Shown: positions 7,626-16,512 of the stretch, one piece after another | Position numbering within the stretch: the first letter of the stretch is position 1 | Layout of the letters: the number at the start of each line of letters is the position of its first letter | Assembly (NCBI GenBank): GCA_039800165.1 | Contig: JBDLRH010000017.1 | Location: 1 to 16,512, forward strand | Direction of reading: 5' to 3' | Length of the DNA: 16,512 nt | Source of the DNA: JBDLRH01 sp039800165 | GTDB lineage: Bacteria > Pseudomonadota > Gammaproteobacteria > Burkholderiales > Burkholderiaceae_C | The notes under the pieces: model-generated | Databases searched by the model: none | Seen by the model: only the letters and a program-made list of their open reading frames with translations | What the model was told of the DNA's origin: nothing | Translations under genes and position numbers: made by a program

Positions 7626-8558
7626 ATGGACCGACCGCTTCGCATCACCTTCTGCTGTACCGATACCAAGGCCGAGCCCTGGCTGGCCGGCCTGCGCGCG
7701 GCCCTGCCCGGCGCGACGGTGGAACTGTGGCAGCCCGGCGCACCGCAGGCCGACCACGCGGTGGTGTGGGCCCCGCCGCAGCAGTTCATGGACGAGCAGG
7801 CGGCGCTGCGCGGCATTTTCAATATCGGCGCGGGCGTGGATGCGCTGATGAAGCTGCGCCTGCCCGCATCGGCCACCGTGGTGCGGCTGGACGATGCCGG
7901 CATGTCGGTGCAGATGGCCGAATATGTATGCCATGCCCTGATCCGCCACTTTCGCGAGCTCGATGGCTACGAGGCCGACGTGGCCCAGGGCAAGTGGTCG
8001 TACCGCAAGCCGCGGCTGCGCAGCGAGTGGCCGGTAGGCATCATGGGCCTGGGCGTGCTGGGTGCGCGGGTGGCGCAGGCGGTGGCGGGCTTCGAGTTCC
8101 CGGTGAACGGCTGGAGCCGCAGTGCGAAAACGCTGCCGGGCGTGCGCGGCTTTGCCGGTGCCGAGCAGTTCGACGACTTCTTGCGCGCGAGCAAGGTGCT
8201 GGTGTGCCTGCTGCCGCTCACGCCCGACACGCGCGACATCCTGAACCGGCGCACGCTGTCACTGCTGCAGCCCGGTGGCTATCTCATCAACGTGGCGCGC
8301 GGCGCGCATGTGGTGGACGATGACCTGATCGCTCTCATCGACGAGGGCCATCTGGCCGGCGCCACGCTGGACGTGTTTCGCACCGAGCCGCTGCCGGCCG
8401 GGCACGCGTTCTGGCGGCACGCGAAAATCACGGTGACGCCGCACACCTCGGCCCGCACCCTGCGTGATGAGAGCATTGCGCAGATCGCGGGAAAGATCGT
8501 CGCGCTGGAGCGCGGCGAGCCGATTGCCGGTGTCGTGGACCGCGGCCGCGGCTACTGA
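7626..8558 (+). CDS. ghrA: Glyoxylate/hydroxypyruvate reductase A-like 2-hydroxyacid dehydrogenase
   Basis: This is a cytoplasmic NAD(P)H-dependent reductase of the D-isomer-specific 2-hydroxyacid dehydrogenase family, probably acting on glyoxylate, hydroxypyruvate or a related 2-oxoacid. The 310 residues match GhrA length. The Rossmann motif GLGVLG is at 141-146. The catalytic triad is visible as R225 (NVARGAHVV), E254 (DVFRTEPLP) and H273 (TPHTSA). FNIGAGVDALM (65-75) matches the family's N-terminal substrate-loop motif. The gene lies inside the leucine operon, 47 bases after liuD and 12 before liuE. No leucine-pathway step obviously needs it, although a branched 2-oxo or 2-hydroxyacid such as 2-oxoisocaproate is conceivable. 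The substrate is inferred from family resemblance only. Confidence 0.85.
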   Translation: MDRPLRITFCCTDTKAEPWLAGLRAALPGATVELWQPGAPQADHAVVWAPPQQFMDEQAALRGIFNIGAGVDALMKLRLPASATVVRLDDAGMSVQMAEYVCHALIRHFRELDGYEADVAQGKWSYRKPRLRSEWPVGIMGLGVLGARVAQAVAGFEFPVNGWSRSAKTLPGVRGFAGAEQFDDFLRASKVLVCLLPLTPDTRDILNRRTLSLLQPGGYLINVARGAHVVDDDLIALIDEGHLAGATLDVFRTEPLPAGHAFWRHAKITVTPHTSARTLRDESIAQIAGKIVALERGEPIAGVVDRGRGY

Positions 8559-8570
8559 AAGGGGAATCTC

Positions 8571-9479
8571 ATGGGCATGCCCACCAAGGTCAAGCTGGTC
8601 GATGTCGGCCCGCGCGACGGATTGCAGAACGAAAAGCAGCCGGTGCCGGCCGAGGTCAAGATCGGCCTGGTGCACCGCCTGCAGGACGCGGGCCTGACCG
8701 AGATCGAGGTGACCAGCTTCGTCAGCCCCAAGTGGGTGCCGCAGATGGCCGACAACGCCGAGGTGATGGCCGGCATCCAGCGCAAGCCGGGCGTGCGCTA
8801 CAGCGTGCTCACGCCCAACATGAAGGGCTATGAGGCTTGCGTCGCATCGAAGCCCGACGAGATCGTGGTGTTCGGCGCGGCCAGCGAGGCCTTCAGCCAG
8901 AAGAACATCAACTGTTCGATTGCCGAAAGCATCGAGCGCTTTGCGCCGGTGGTCGAGGCGGCCAAGGCGCAGGGCATTTTTGTGCGCGGCGCGATCTCGT
9001 GCGTGGTGGGCTGCCCGTATGAAGGCGAAGTGCCCCCCGAGCGGGTGGAGCTGGTCGCGCGGCTGATGAAGCAGATCGGCGTGCAGCACGTCGGCGTGGC
9101 CGACACCATTGGTGTGGGCACGCCGGTCAAGGTGCAGCGCGCGATGGACGCAGCGCTCAAGCACTACGGCATCAACGATGTGTCGGGTCACTTTCATGAC
9201 ACCTATGGCCAGGCGCTGGCCAACACGCTGGCCTGCCTGGCGATGGGCGTCTGGCAGTACGACACCTCGTCGGCAGGGCTGGGCGGCTGCCCCTACGCCA
9301 AGGGTGCCACCGGCAACGTGGCCACCGAAGATGTGGTCTACATGCTGCACGGCATGGGCATCGATACCGGCATCGATTTCGACAAGCTGGTGGATGCCGG
9401 CGCGTACATCAGCAGCTTTCTGGGCCGCAAGCCGAACTCGCGTGCGGCCACGGCTGTCCTGAACAAGCGCGCGGGTTGA
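8571..9479 (+). CDS. liuE: Hydroxymethylglutaryl-CoA lyase
   Basis: This enzyme cleaves HMG-CoA to acetyl-CoA and acetoacetate, the last step of leucine breakdown. The 302-residue TIM barrel carries the family's active site: DVGPRDGLQNE with R15 and D16, metal ligands H207 and H209 in GHFHDTYGQ, the catalytic C240 in GLGGCPYAKGATGN, and N249. All lie at a constant offset of 26 from the human enzyme's residues as I remember them (R41, D42, H233, H235, C266, N275). The start at 8571 has AAAGGGGA six bases upstream. An internal ATG two codons later is a minor alternative. A gap of 18 bases separates it from the next gene, so the operon appears to continue. Confidence 0.96.
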   Translation: MGMPTKVKLVDVGPRDGLQNEKQPVPAEVKIGLVHRLQDAGLTEIEVTSFVSPKWVPQMADNAEVMAGIQRKPGVRYSVLTPNMKGYEACVASKPDEIVVFGAASEAFSQKNINCSIAESIERFAPVVEAAKAQGIFVRGAISCVVGCPYEGEVPPERVELVARLMKQIGVQHVGVADTIGVGTPVKVQRAMDAALKHYGINDVSGHFHDTYGQALANTLACLAMGVWQYDTSSAGLGGCPYAKGATGNVATEDVVYMLHGMGIDTGIDFDKLVDAGAYISSFLGRKPNSRAATAVLNKRAG

Positions 9480-9497
9480 TTCAAGGTGACTCAGGCC

Positions 9498-10046
9498 ATG
9501 TGTGGAGCGGAATTGAGCGCCTTGCCCGAATCGGTGCAGAAGGTGGCGCGCGTGTTGCAAGAGCGCGGCCATGCGCACATGCCGGTGATGCTGAGTGAGT
9601 CGGCACGCACCGCGCAGGAGGCGGCCGACGGCCTGGGCGTGGCGCTGGGGCAGATTGCCAAGAGCATCATCTTTCGCCGCAAGGCTGACGATGCGGCGGT
9701 GCTGGTGGTGACCTCGGGTGACCGCCGCGTGGCCGAGAAGAAGGTGGACGCGCTGGTGGGCAAGACCGGCCGCGCCGATGCCGACTTCGTACGCAGCAAG
9801 ACCGGTTTTGCGATCGGCGGTGTGCCGCCGCTGGCGCATGCCACGCCGCCGGTGACGCTGATCGACCGCGAGCTGCTGCGCTTTGACGAGATCTGGGCGG
9901 CAGCCGGCCATCCCTATGCGGTGTTTCGCCTGACGCCGGCCGACCTGCAGGCGCTGACCGGTGCGCTTGTGTCGGATGTGGTGGCCGATGTGGTGAGTCA
10001 TGCGGTGAGCGGCACGATGAGTGGTCCGTCAGGGGCATCGACATGA
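9498..10046 (+). CDS. YbaK/EbsC-type aminoacyl-tRNA deacylase-domain protein
   Basis: This 182-residue protein belongs to the YbaK/ProX editing family, whose members hydrolyse mischarged aminoacyl-tRNAs such as Cys- or Ala-tRNA(Pro). Family marks are GQIAKSIIFRR with the conserved Lys at 55, VVTSGDRRVAEKK (70-82), FAIGGVPPLAH with the GxxP loop (104-114), and the C-terminal AGHPYAVFRLTPADLQALTG (136-155). A tail of about 27 residues follows the domain. The ATG at 9498 is preferred over GTG at 9486 because AAGGTGA (9483-9489) lies eight bases before the ATG. The stop overlaps the next gene's start as ATGA, indicating translational coupling. The exact tRNA substrate cannot be told from sequence, and its link to leucine catabolism is unclear. 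Confidence 0.87.
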   Translation: MCGAELSALPESVQKVARVLQERGHAHMPVMLSESARTAQEAADGLGVALGQIAKSIIFRRKADDAAVLVVTSGDRRVAEKKVDALVGKTGRADADFVRSKTGFAIGGVPPLAHATPPVTLIDRELLRFDEIWAAAGHPYAVFRLTPADLQALTGALVSDVVADVVSHAVSGTMSGPSGAST

Positions 10047-10300
10047 GCACCGGTGCCCCGGCCGACCCCGCGGCCATTGCCCGCCGCGCCGATCGCGTGC
10101 TGCGCGGTGCCGACCCGGTGTCGCCCTGCGTGGCGGTGTGCCGCATGGACGACGCCAGCGGCCTGTGCGCGGGCTGCCTGCGCACGCTGGACGAAATCGC
10201 CGTGTGGGGCGTGCTCGAAGAAGACGAGCGCCGTGCGGTGTGGGGTGCCTTGCGCGAGCGTGCGCTGGCGCTGGCCGCAGGCGATGCAAACCGCTCTTGA
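10043..10300 (+). CDS. DUF1289 small cysteine-rich protein
   Basis: This 85-residue protein has the DUF1289 pattern: SPCVAVCRMDDASGLCAGC with four cysteines at 29, 33, 42 and 45, followed by LRTLDEIAVW and a short helical region. The Cys4 set could bind a metal or an iron-sulfur cluster. Members of this family are uncharacterised as far as I know. It starts in a four-base ATGA overlap with the deacylase-like gene and ends 12 bases before the isomerase-like gene, so it is almost certainly translated with its neighbours. Residues 1-25 are variable and may be partly disordered. Confidence 0.88.
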   Translation: MSTGAPADPAAIARRADRVLRGADPVSPCVAVCRMDDASGLCAGCLRTLDEIAVWGVLEEDERRAVWGALRERALALAAGDANRS

Positions 10301-10312
10301 ACGGAGGCCGCG

Positions 10313-10963
10313 ATGAAGCAGATCACCTTTCACCTGGACTTCATTTCGCCTTATGCCTACCTGGCCTTCGAGGAGCTGCCGCGCGCACTGGAGGGCCTGA
10401 GCTACAGCGTCGAGCACCGGCCGGTGCTGTTTGCCGGCCTGCTCAAGCACCACGGACAGCTCGGCCCGGCCGAGATCGCGGGCAAGCGCGACTGGACCTA
10501 CCGCCAGGTGCTGTGGCTGGCGCACGCGCACGGCATACCAATGCAGATGCCCGCATCGCATCCGTTCAACCCGTTGCCGTTGCTGCGGCTGGCGGTGGCC
10601 TGCGATGCGCAGGGCACGCCCAATCGCCATGTGTGCGAATCCATCTTCCGCCATGTATGGCGCAGCAGCGAGGCAGCGGGCGACCCGATGCGCATCGAGC
10701 AGCTGATGCATGCGCTGCAGCCGGCGCGCGACCCGGGCGACGAATCGGTCAAGTCCCAGCTGAAGGCGCATACCGATGACGCGATCGCGCGCGGCCTGTT
10801 CGGCGTGCCGACCTTTGAAGTCGACGGCAAGCTGTTCTGGGGCTTCGACAGCCTGCCGATGCTGCGCGCCTACCTGCAGGGCGATGCCTGGTTCGGCAGC
10901 GCTTGGGACGCTGCGCGTGCGGTGGCTGTGGGTGCGCCCCGCGTGAATCCTGCGCAAAGGTGA
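10313..10963 (+). CDS. 2-hydroxychromene-2-carboxylate isomerase-like, DsbA-fold (kappa GST) protein
   Basis: This 216-residue cytoplasmic protein is of the DsbA/kappa-class glutathione transferase family. The N-terminal FHLDFISPYAYLAFEELP has Ser12 in the place where DsbA proteins carry the CxxC, as in glutathione-dependent 2-hydroxychromene-2-carboxylate isomerases of naphthalene catabolism. GVPTFEVDGKLFWGFDSLPML (164-184) contains the cis-Pro (166). A helical insertion fills the middle. GGAGG sits five bases before the start. Annotators routinely call such proteins isomerases, but no aromatic pathway genes are nearby, so the real reaction is probably another glutathione-linked one. This is the last gene of the tightly spaced run; a 163-base gap follows. 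Confidence 0.87.
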   Translation: MKQITFHLDFISPYAYLAFEELPRALEGLSYSVEHRPVLFAGLLKHHGQLGPAEIAGKRDWTYRQVLWLAHAHGIPMQMPASHPFNPLPLLRLAVACDAQGTPNRHVCESIFRHVWRSSEAAGDPMRIEQLMHALQPARDPGDESVKSQLKAHTDDAIARGLFGVPTFEVDGKLFWGFDSLPMLRAYLQGDAWFGSAWDAARAVAVGAPRVNPAQR

Positions 10964-11087
10964 TGCGGGTGCCGGGTGAAGCTGCGGTGAAGTTGCAGTA
11001 AACCTGTCAGCGTCGCGTCATCCCCGCGCAAGCCCCTGTTGGCTTCGCGTCAGAGCAGGGTCAGTCCTGCGTCGAACAATCCTCCGG

Positions 11088-11113
11088 TCCGCCACTCAGG
11101 CGGATTCATTTTT
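11088..11113 (+). terminator. Hairpin plus T-run immediately before the transporter gene
   Basis: TCCGCC (11088-11093) and GGCGGA (11099-11104) form a 6-bp stem with a 5-base loop, extendable by two G-U pairs, followed by TTCATTTTT. This looks like an intrinsic terminator. It ends right at the GGAGGAG ribosome-binding site of the next gene (11114-11120), so it could close the upstream operon or act as a leader attenuator for the transporter. The rest of the 10964-11126 gap has only a short hairpin (GCAGG 11055-11059, CCTGC 11066-11070) and no promoter I can defend. Confidence 0.5.
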
Positions 11114-11126
11114 GGAGGAGACATCC

Positions 11127-12794
11127 ATGGCGGCAGCTGAAGCCAATCGCCCGATGACCGGCGAGGAGAAGAAAGTCATCTTCGCCTCGTCGCTGGGCAC
11201 CGTGTTCGAGTGGTACGACTTTTACCTGTACGGCTCGCTTGCGGCCATCATCGCCAAGCAGTTCTTTGCGGGCCTGGACCCGTCGGCCGCGTTCATCTTT
11301 GCCCTGCTGGCATTTGCTGCCGGCTTCATCGTGCGCCCCTTCGGCGCGCTGGTGTTCGGCCGCCTGGGCGACATGATCGGTCGCAAGTACACCTTCCTGG
11401 TGACCATCCTGCTGATGGGCGTGTCGACCTTCGTCGTTGGCATCCTGCCCAACTACGCCAGCATCGGCGTGGCCGCACCGATCATCCTGATCGTGCTGCG
11501 CATGCTGCAGGGCCTGGCGCTGGGCGGTGAGTACGGCGGTGCTGCCACCTATGTGGCCGAGCATGCGCCGCACGGCAAGCGCGGTGCCTACACCGCGTGG
11601 ATTCAGACCACGGCAACGCTGGGCCTGTTCCTGTCGCTGATGGTGATTCTGGGCACCCGCACCGCCATCGGCGAGGCAGCGTTCAACGACTGGGGCTGGC
11701 GCATTCCGTTCATCGTCTCGATCCTGCTGCTGGCCATCTCGGTGTGGATTCGCCTGAGCATGAACGAGTCGCCCGCCTTCCAGAAGATGAAGTCCGAGGG
11801 CAAGACCTCCAAGGCGCCGCTGGCCGAGTCCTTTGGCCAGTGGAAGAACCTGAAGATCGTGCTGCTGGCACTGTTCGGCCTGGTGGCCGGCCAGGCGGTG
11901 GTGTGGTATTCAGGCCAGTTCTATGCGCTGTTCTTCCTGTCCAACGTGCTCAAGGTCGATGGCGCCACCGCCAACATCCTGGTGGCGGTCTCGCTGATCA
12001 TCGGCACGCCGTTCTTCGTGATCTTCGGTTCGCTGTCCGACAAGATCGGCCGCAAGCCGATCATCCTGGCAGGCATGCTGCTGGCCGTCGTCACCTACTT
12101 CCCGCTGTTCAACTGGCTGACCAACGCGGCCAACCCCGACCTGGCCAAGGCCCAGGCCACTGCCAAGGTGACCGTGACCGCCGCGCCCGGCGACTGCTCG
12201 TTCCAGGGCAACCCGGTGGCACGCGAGATCGACTTCACCAAGTCGTGCGACATCGCCAAGCGCTTCCTGGCGCAGAGCTCGGTGAGCTACGAGAACCAGA
12301 CCGGCCCCGCCGGCCCGGCCGTGGTGCAGATCGGCGAGAAGACCATCACCGCACCGACGGCCAAGGTGGTCAACAGCAAGTTCGACGAGGAGAGCGTCAA
12401 GGCCATCGCCGTCTTCAAGAAGGAGGTGACCGAGTCGCTGAAGGCCGCCGGCTACCCGGCGAAGGCCGACCCGGCCAAGGTGGACAAGGTCAGCATCGTG
12501 ATCATCCTGTCGATCCTGGTGATCTACGTGACCATGGTGTACGGCCCGATCGCGGCGATGCTGGTGGAGCTGTTCCCCACCCGCATCCGCTACACCTCGA
12601 TGTCGCTGCCGTATCACATCGGCAACGGCTGGTTCGGCGGCCTGATGCCCACGATCGCGTTTGCGATGGTGGCGCAGAACGGCGACATGTACTACGGCCT
12701 GTGGTATCCGATCGTGATTGCCGCGGTGACCTTCGTCATCGGCCTGGTGTTCGTTCGCGAGACCAAGGACCGCGACATCTACGCCCACGACTGA
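11127..12794 (+). CDS. MHS-family major facilitator transporter with periplasmic insertion
   Basis: This 555-residue inner-membrane proton symporter is of the metabolite:H+ symporter branch of the major facilitator superfamily. It opens with SSLGTVFEWYDFYLYGSL, typical of ShiA/ProP/KgtP-like proteins. The two cytoplasmic signature loops are GRLGDMIGRK (78-87) and GSLSDKIGRK (301-310), and LRMLQGLALGGEYGGA marks the fourth helix region. Twelve helices fit. Between helices 9 and 10 lies an extra hydrophilic stretch, about residues 333-454, with two cysteines (C357, C374), predicted periplasmic. Ordinary MHS proteins are about 430-440 residues, so the insertion accounts for the excess. The start at 11127 has a strong GGAGGAG six bases upstream. 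The substrate is unknown; an organic acid is a guess based on family and on the adjacent catabolic operon. Confidence 0.92.
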   Translation: MAAAEANRPMTGEEKKVIFASSLGTVFEWYDFYLYGSLAAIIAKQFFAGLDPSAAFIFALLAFAAGFIVRPFGALVFGRLGDMIGRKYTFLVTILLMGVSTFVVGILPNYASIGVAAPIILIVLRMLQGLALGGEYGGAATYVAEHAPHGKRGAYTAWIQTTATLGLFLSLMVILGTRTAIGEAAFNDWGWRIPFIVSILLLAISVWIRLSMNESPAFQKMKSEGKTSKAPLAESFGQWKNLKIVLLALFGLVAGQAVVWYSGQFYALFFLSNVLKVDGATANILVAVSLIIGTPFFVIFGSLSDKIGRKPIILAGMLLAVVTYFPLFNWLTNAANPDLAKAQATAKVTVTAAPGDCSFQGNPVAREIDFTKSCDIAKRFLAQSSVSYENQTGPAGPAVVQIGEKTITAPTAKVVNSKFDEESVKAIAVFKKEVTESLKAAGYPAKADPAKVDKVSIVIILSILVIYVTMVYGPIAAMLVELFPTRIRYTSMSLPYHIGNGWFGGLMPTIAFAMVAQNGDMYYGLWYPIVIAAVTFVIGLVFVRETKDRDIYAHD

Positions 12795-12811
12795 TGCGCA
12801 TCGGCGCCGCT

Positions 12812-12825
12812 GCACCTGCGGGTGC
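12812..12825 (+). other. Short stem-loop after the transporter gene
   Basis: GCACC (12812-12816) and GGTGC (12821-12825) form a 5-bp stem with a TGCG loop, 17 bases past the transporter stop. It precedes a stronger hairpin and may help define the transcript 3' end. Confidence 0.35.
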
Positions 12826-12839
12826 GGCGGCGTTCGCTG

Positions 12840-12866
12840 AAGGGCCTGTGCATCGCAGGGCCCTTT
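12840..12866 (+). terminator. Probable terminator hairpin after the transporter gene
   Basis: AAGGGCC (12840-12846) pairs with GGCCCTT (12859-12865). The stem can continue with TG/CA past a one-base bulge, leaving a short loop. The 3' side runs into CCCTTT, a brief T-run. It lies 45 bases beyond the transporter stop codon and is the best terminator candidate here, but the short T-run means read-through into the small downstream gene is possible. Confidence 0.5.
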
Positions 12867-12874
12867 GGCGAGCG

Positions 12875-12888
12875 GCCCCTCCGGGGGC
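12875..12888. repeat. GC-rich palindrome core, REP-like
   Basis: GCCCC (12875-12879) and GGGGC (12884-12888) form a 5-bp stem around TCCG, in the gap between the transporter and the small membrane protein genes. It resembles the core palindrome GCCCCC-TCG-GGGGGC inside uvrA at 13863-13877, so it may be a degenerate or partial copy of the same dispersed element. Confidence 0.4.
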
Positions 12889-12915
12889 GCCCATCACACC
12901 CAGAGGAGAAGAGTC

Positions 12916-13104
12916 ATGTGGAAGATCGTCGTCGGCTTCATCGTGTTTGCAGCGGCGGCCCTGTTCGTCATCGTTCAGGGCGGTGACTCGCTGGACATGA
13001 GCGGCGAGAAGCACGACAGCGGCAGCCATGCACCTGCGCCTGCAGCTGCCGCACCTGCTGCTGCGCCCGCTGCGGCACCCGCCGCTGCCAGCGCCGCGAA
13101 GTAA
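12916..13104 (+). CDS. Small single-helix membrane protein with Ala/Pro-rich tail
   Basis: This 62-residue protein has one N-terminal membrane helix, WKIVVGFIVFAAAALFVIVQ (2-21). A short polar, His-containing linker (DMSGEKHDSGSHAP) follows, then an alanine/proline tail of repeated APAAA units ending ASAAK. The short positively charged start (MWK) suggests an inner-membrane anchor with the tail probably in the periplasm. GAGGAGA six bases before the ATG supports translation. I recall similar small proteins in related bacteria but no assigned function. It is separated from the transporter by a hairpin and from uvrA by 128 bases. The low-complexity tail could be a linker or flexible spacer. Confidence 0.72.
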   Translation: MWKIVVGFIVFAAAALFVIVQGGDSLDMSGEKHDSGSHAPAPAAAAPAAAPAAAPAAASAAK

Positions 13105-13184
13105 GCGCTTGTGCCGTGTTCGCGCCGGGCAGCCCGCGTGCCGGCCCGATGACCCCAGGGCGCCCGCTGCGGTGAAGGGGTGCC

Positions 13185-13190
13185 TAGAAT
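13185..13190 (+). promoter_or_regulatory. Candidate -10 element upstream of uvrA
   Basis: TAGAAT at 13185-13190 lies 42 bases before the uvrA start codon and matches 5 of 6 positions of the sigma-70 TATAAT box. No good -35 hexamer is seen at 16-18 bases upstream. I see no CTGT-N8-ACAG LexA box in 13105-13232, so SOS control of this gene is not evident. Confidence 0.35.
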
Positions 13191-13232
13191 GTTTGGCCTT
13201 TTGCGTCGAAGAGCCAACACCGCGAGCACCGC

Positions 13233-16512
<3,280 letters not shown>

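Noticed and set aside
8259..10001. Minus-strand open frame of 580 codons opposite ghrA, liuE and the deacylase-like gene
   Set aside because: It spans three conserved genes on the other strand and has a His/Arg-rich low-complexity composition, so it is a shadow.
11112..11126. TTG start for the transporter gene at 11112
   Set aside because: It would place the start codon inside the ribosome-binding site GGAGGAG that serves the ATG at 11127.
13105..13232. LexA (SOS) box before uvrA
   Set aside because: No CTGT-N8-ACAG-like sequence is visible in the gap, so SOS control cannot be supported.

Overview
The window is GC-rich, tightly packed chromosomal DNA. It most resembles a beta-proteobacterium of the order Burkholderiales, probably Comamonadaceae or a close relative. 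This rests on a methylcrotonyl-CoA carboxylase operon of beta-proteobacterial style, a MHS-type transporter, a double-length UvrA and GC-rich palindromic repeats. The family assignment is inference; the sequence carries no rRNA or other phylogenetic marker.

Layout. Positions 1-62 hold an 11-bp tandem repeat and a hairpin. An AraC-type regulator (63-1073, minus strand) is divergent from a run of ten plus-strand genes (1178-10963) with gaps of -4 to 47 bases, which probably form one operon. In order these are: methylcrotonyl-CoA carboxylase beta subunit (liuB), an acyl-CoA dehydrogenase, a secreted thioredoxin-like protein, methylglutaconyl-CoA hydratase (liuC), the biotinylated carboxylase alpha subunit (liuD), a glyoxylate/hydroxypyruvate-type 2-hydroxyacid dehydrogenase, HMG-CoA lyase (liuE), a YbaK-type tRNA deacylase-like protein, a DUF1289 Cys4 protein, and a DsbA-fold 2-hydroxychromene-2-carboxylate isomerase-like protein. 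A 163-base gap with a hairpin and T-run leads to an MHS-family transporter with an unusual periplasmic insertion. Next come a small one-helix membrane protein and the 5' part of a very long uvrA gene that runs off the end of the window.

How the genes work together. LiuB, LiuD, LiuC and LiuE catalyse the lower leucine/isovalerate pathway: 3-methylcrotonyl-CoA to 3-methylglutaconyl-CoA to HMG-CoA to acetyl-CoA plus acetoacetate. The acyl-CoA dehydrogenase could supply methylcrotonyl-CoA, but it does not look like a standard isovaleryl-CoA dehydrogenase, so its substrate is uncertain. The AraC regulator and a pair of 21-bp-spaced direct repeats in the divergent promoter suggest local control of the operon.

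The most unusual part is the uvrA gene. It encodes two complete ABC modules and then begins a third, and it appears to carry two short repeat-like insertions read in frame. I found no evidence of a wholly new multi-gene system such as a defence island, a CRISPR array, a phage or a mobile element with a transposase. The strongest leads are the repeats inside uvrA, the atypical dehydrogenase and thioredoxin-like genes inside the leucine operon, and the transporter's extra domain.
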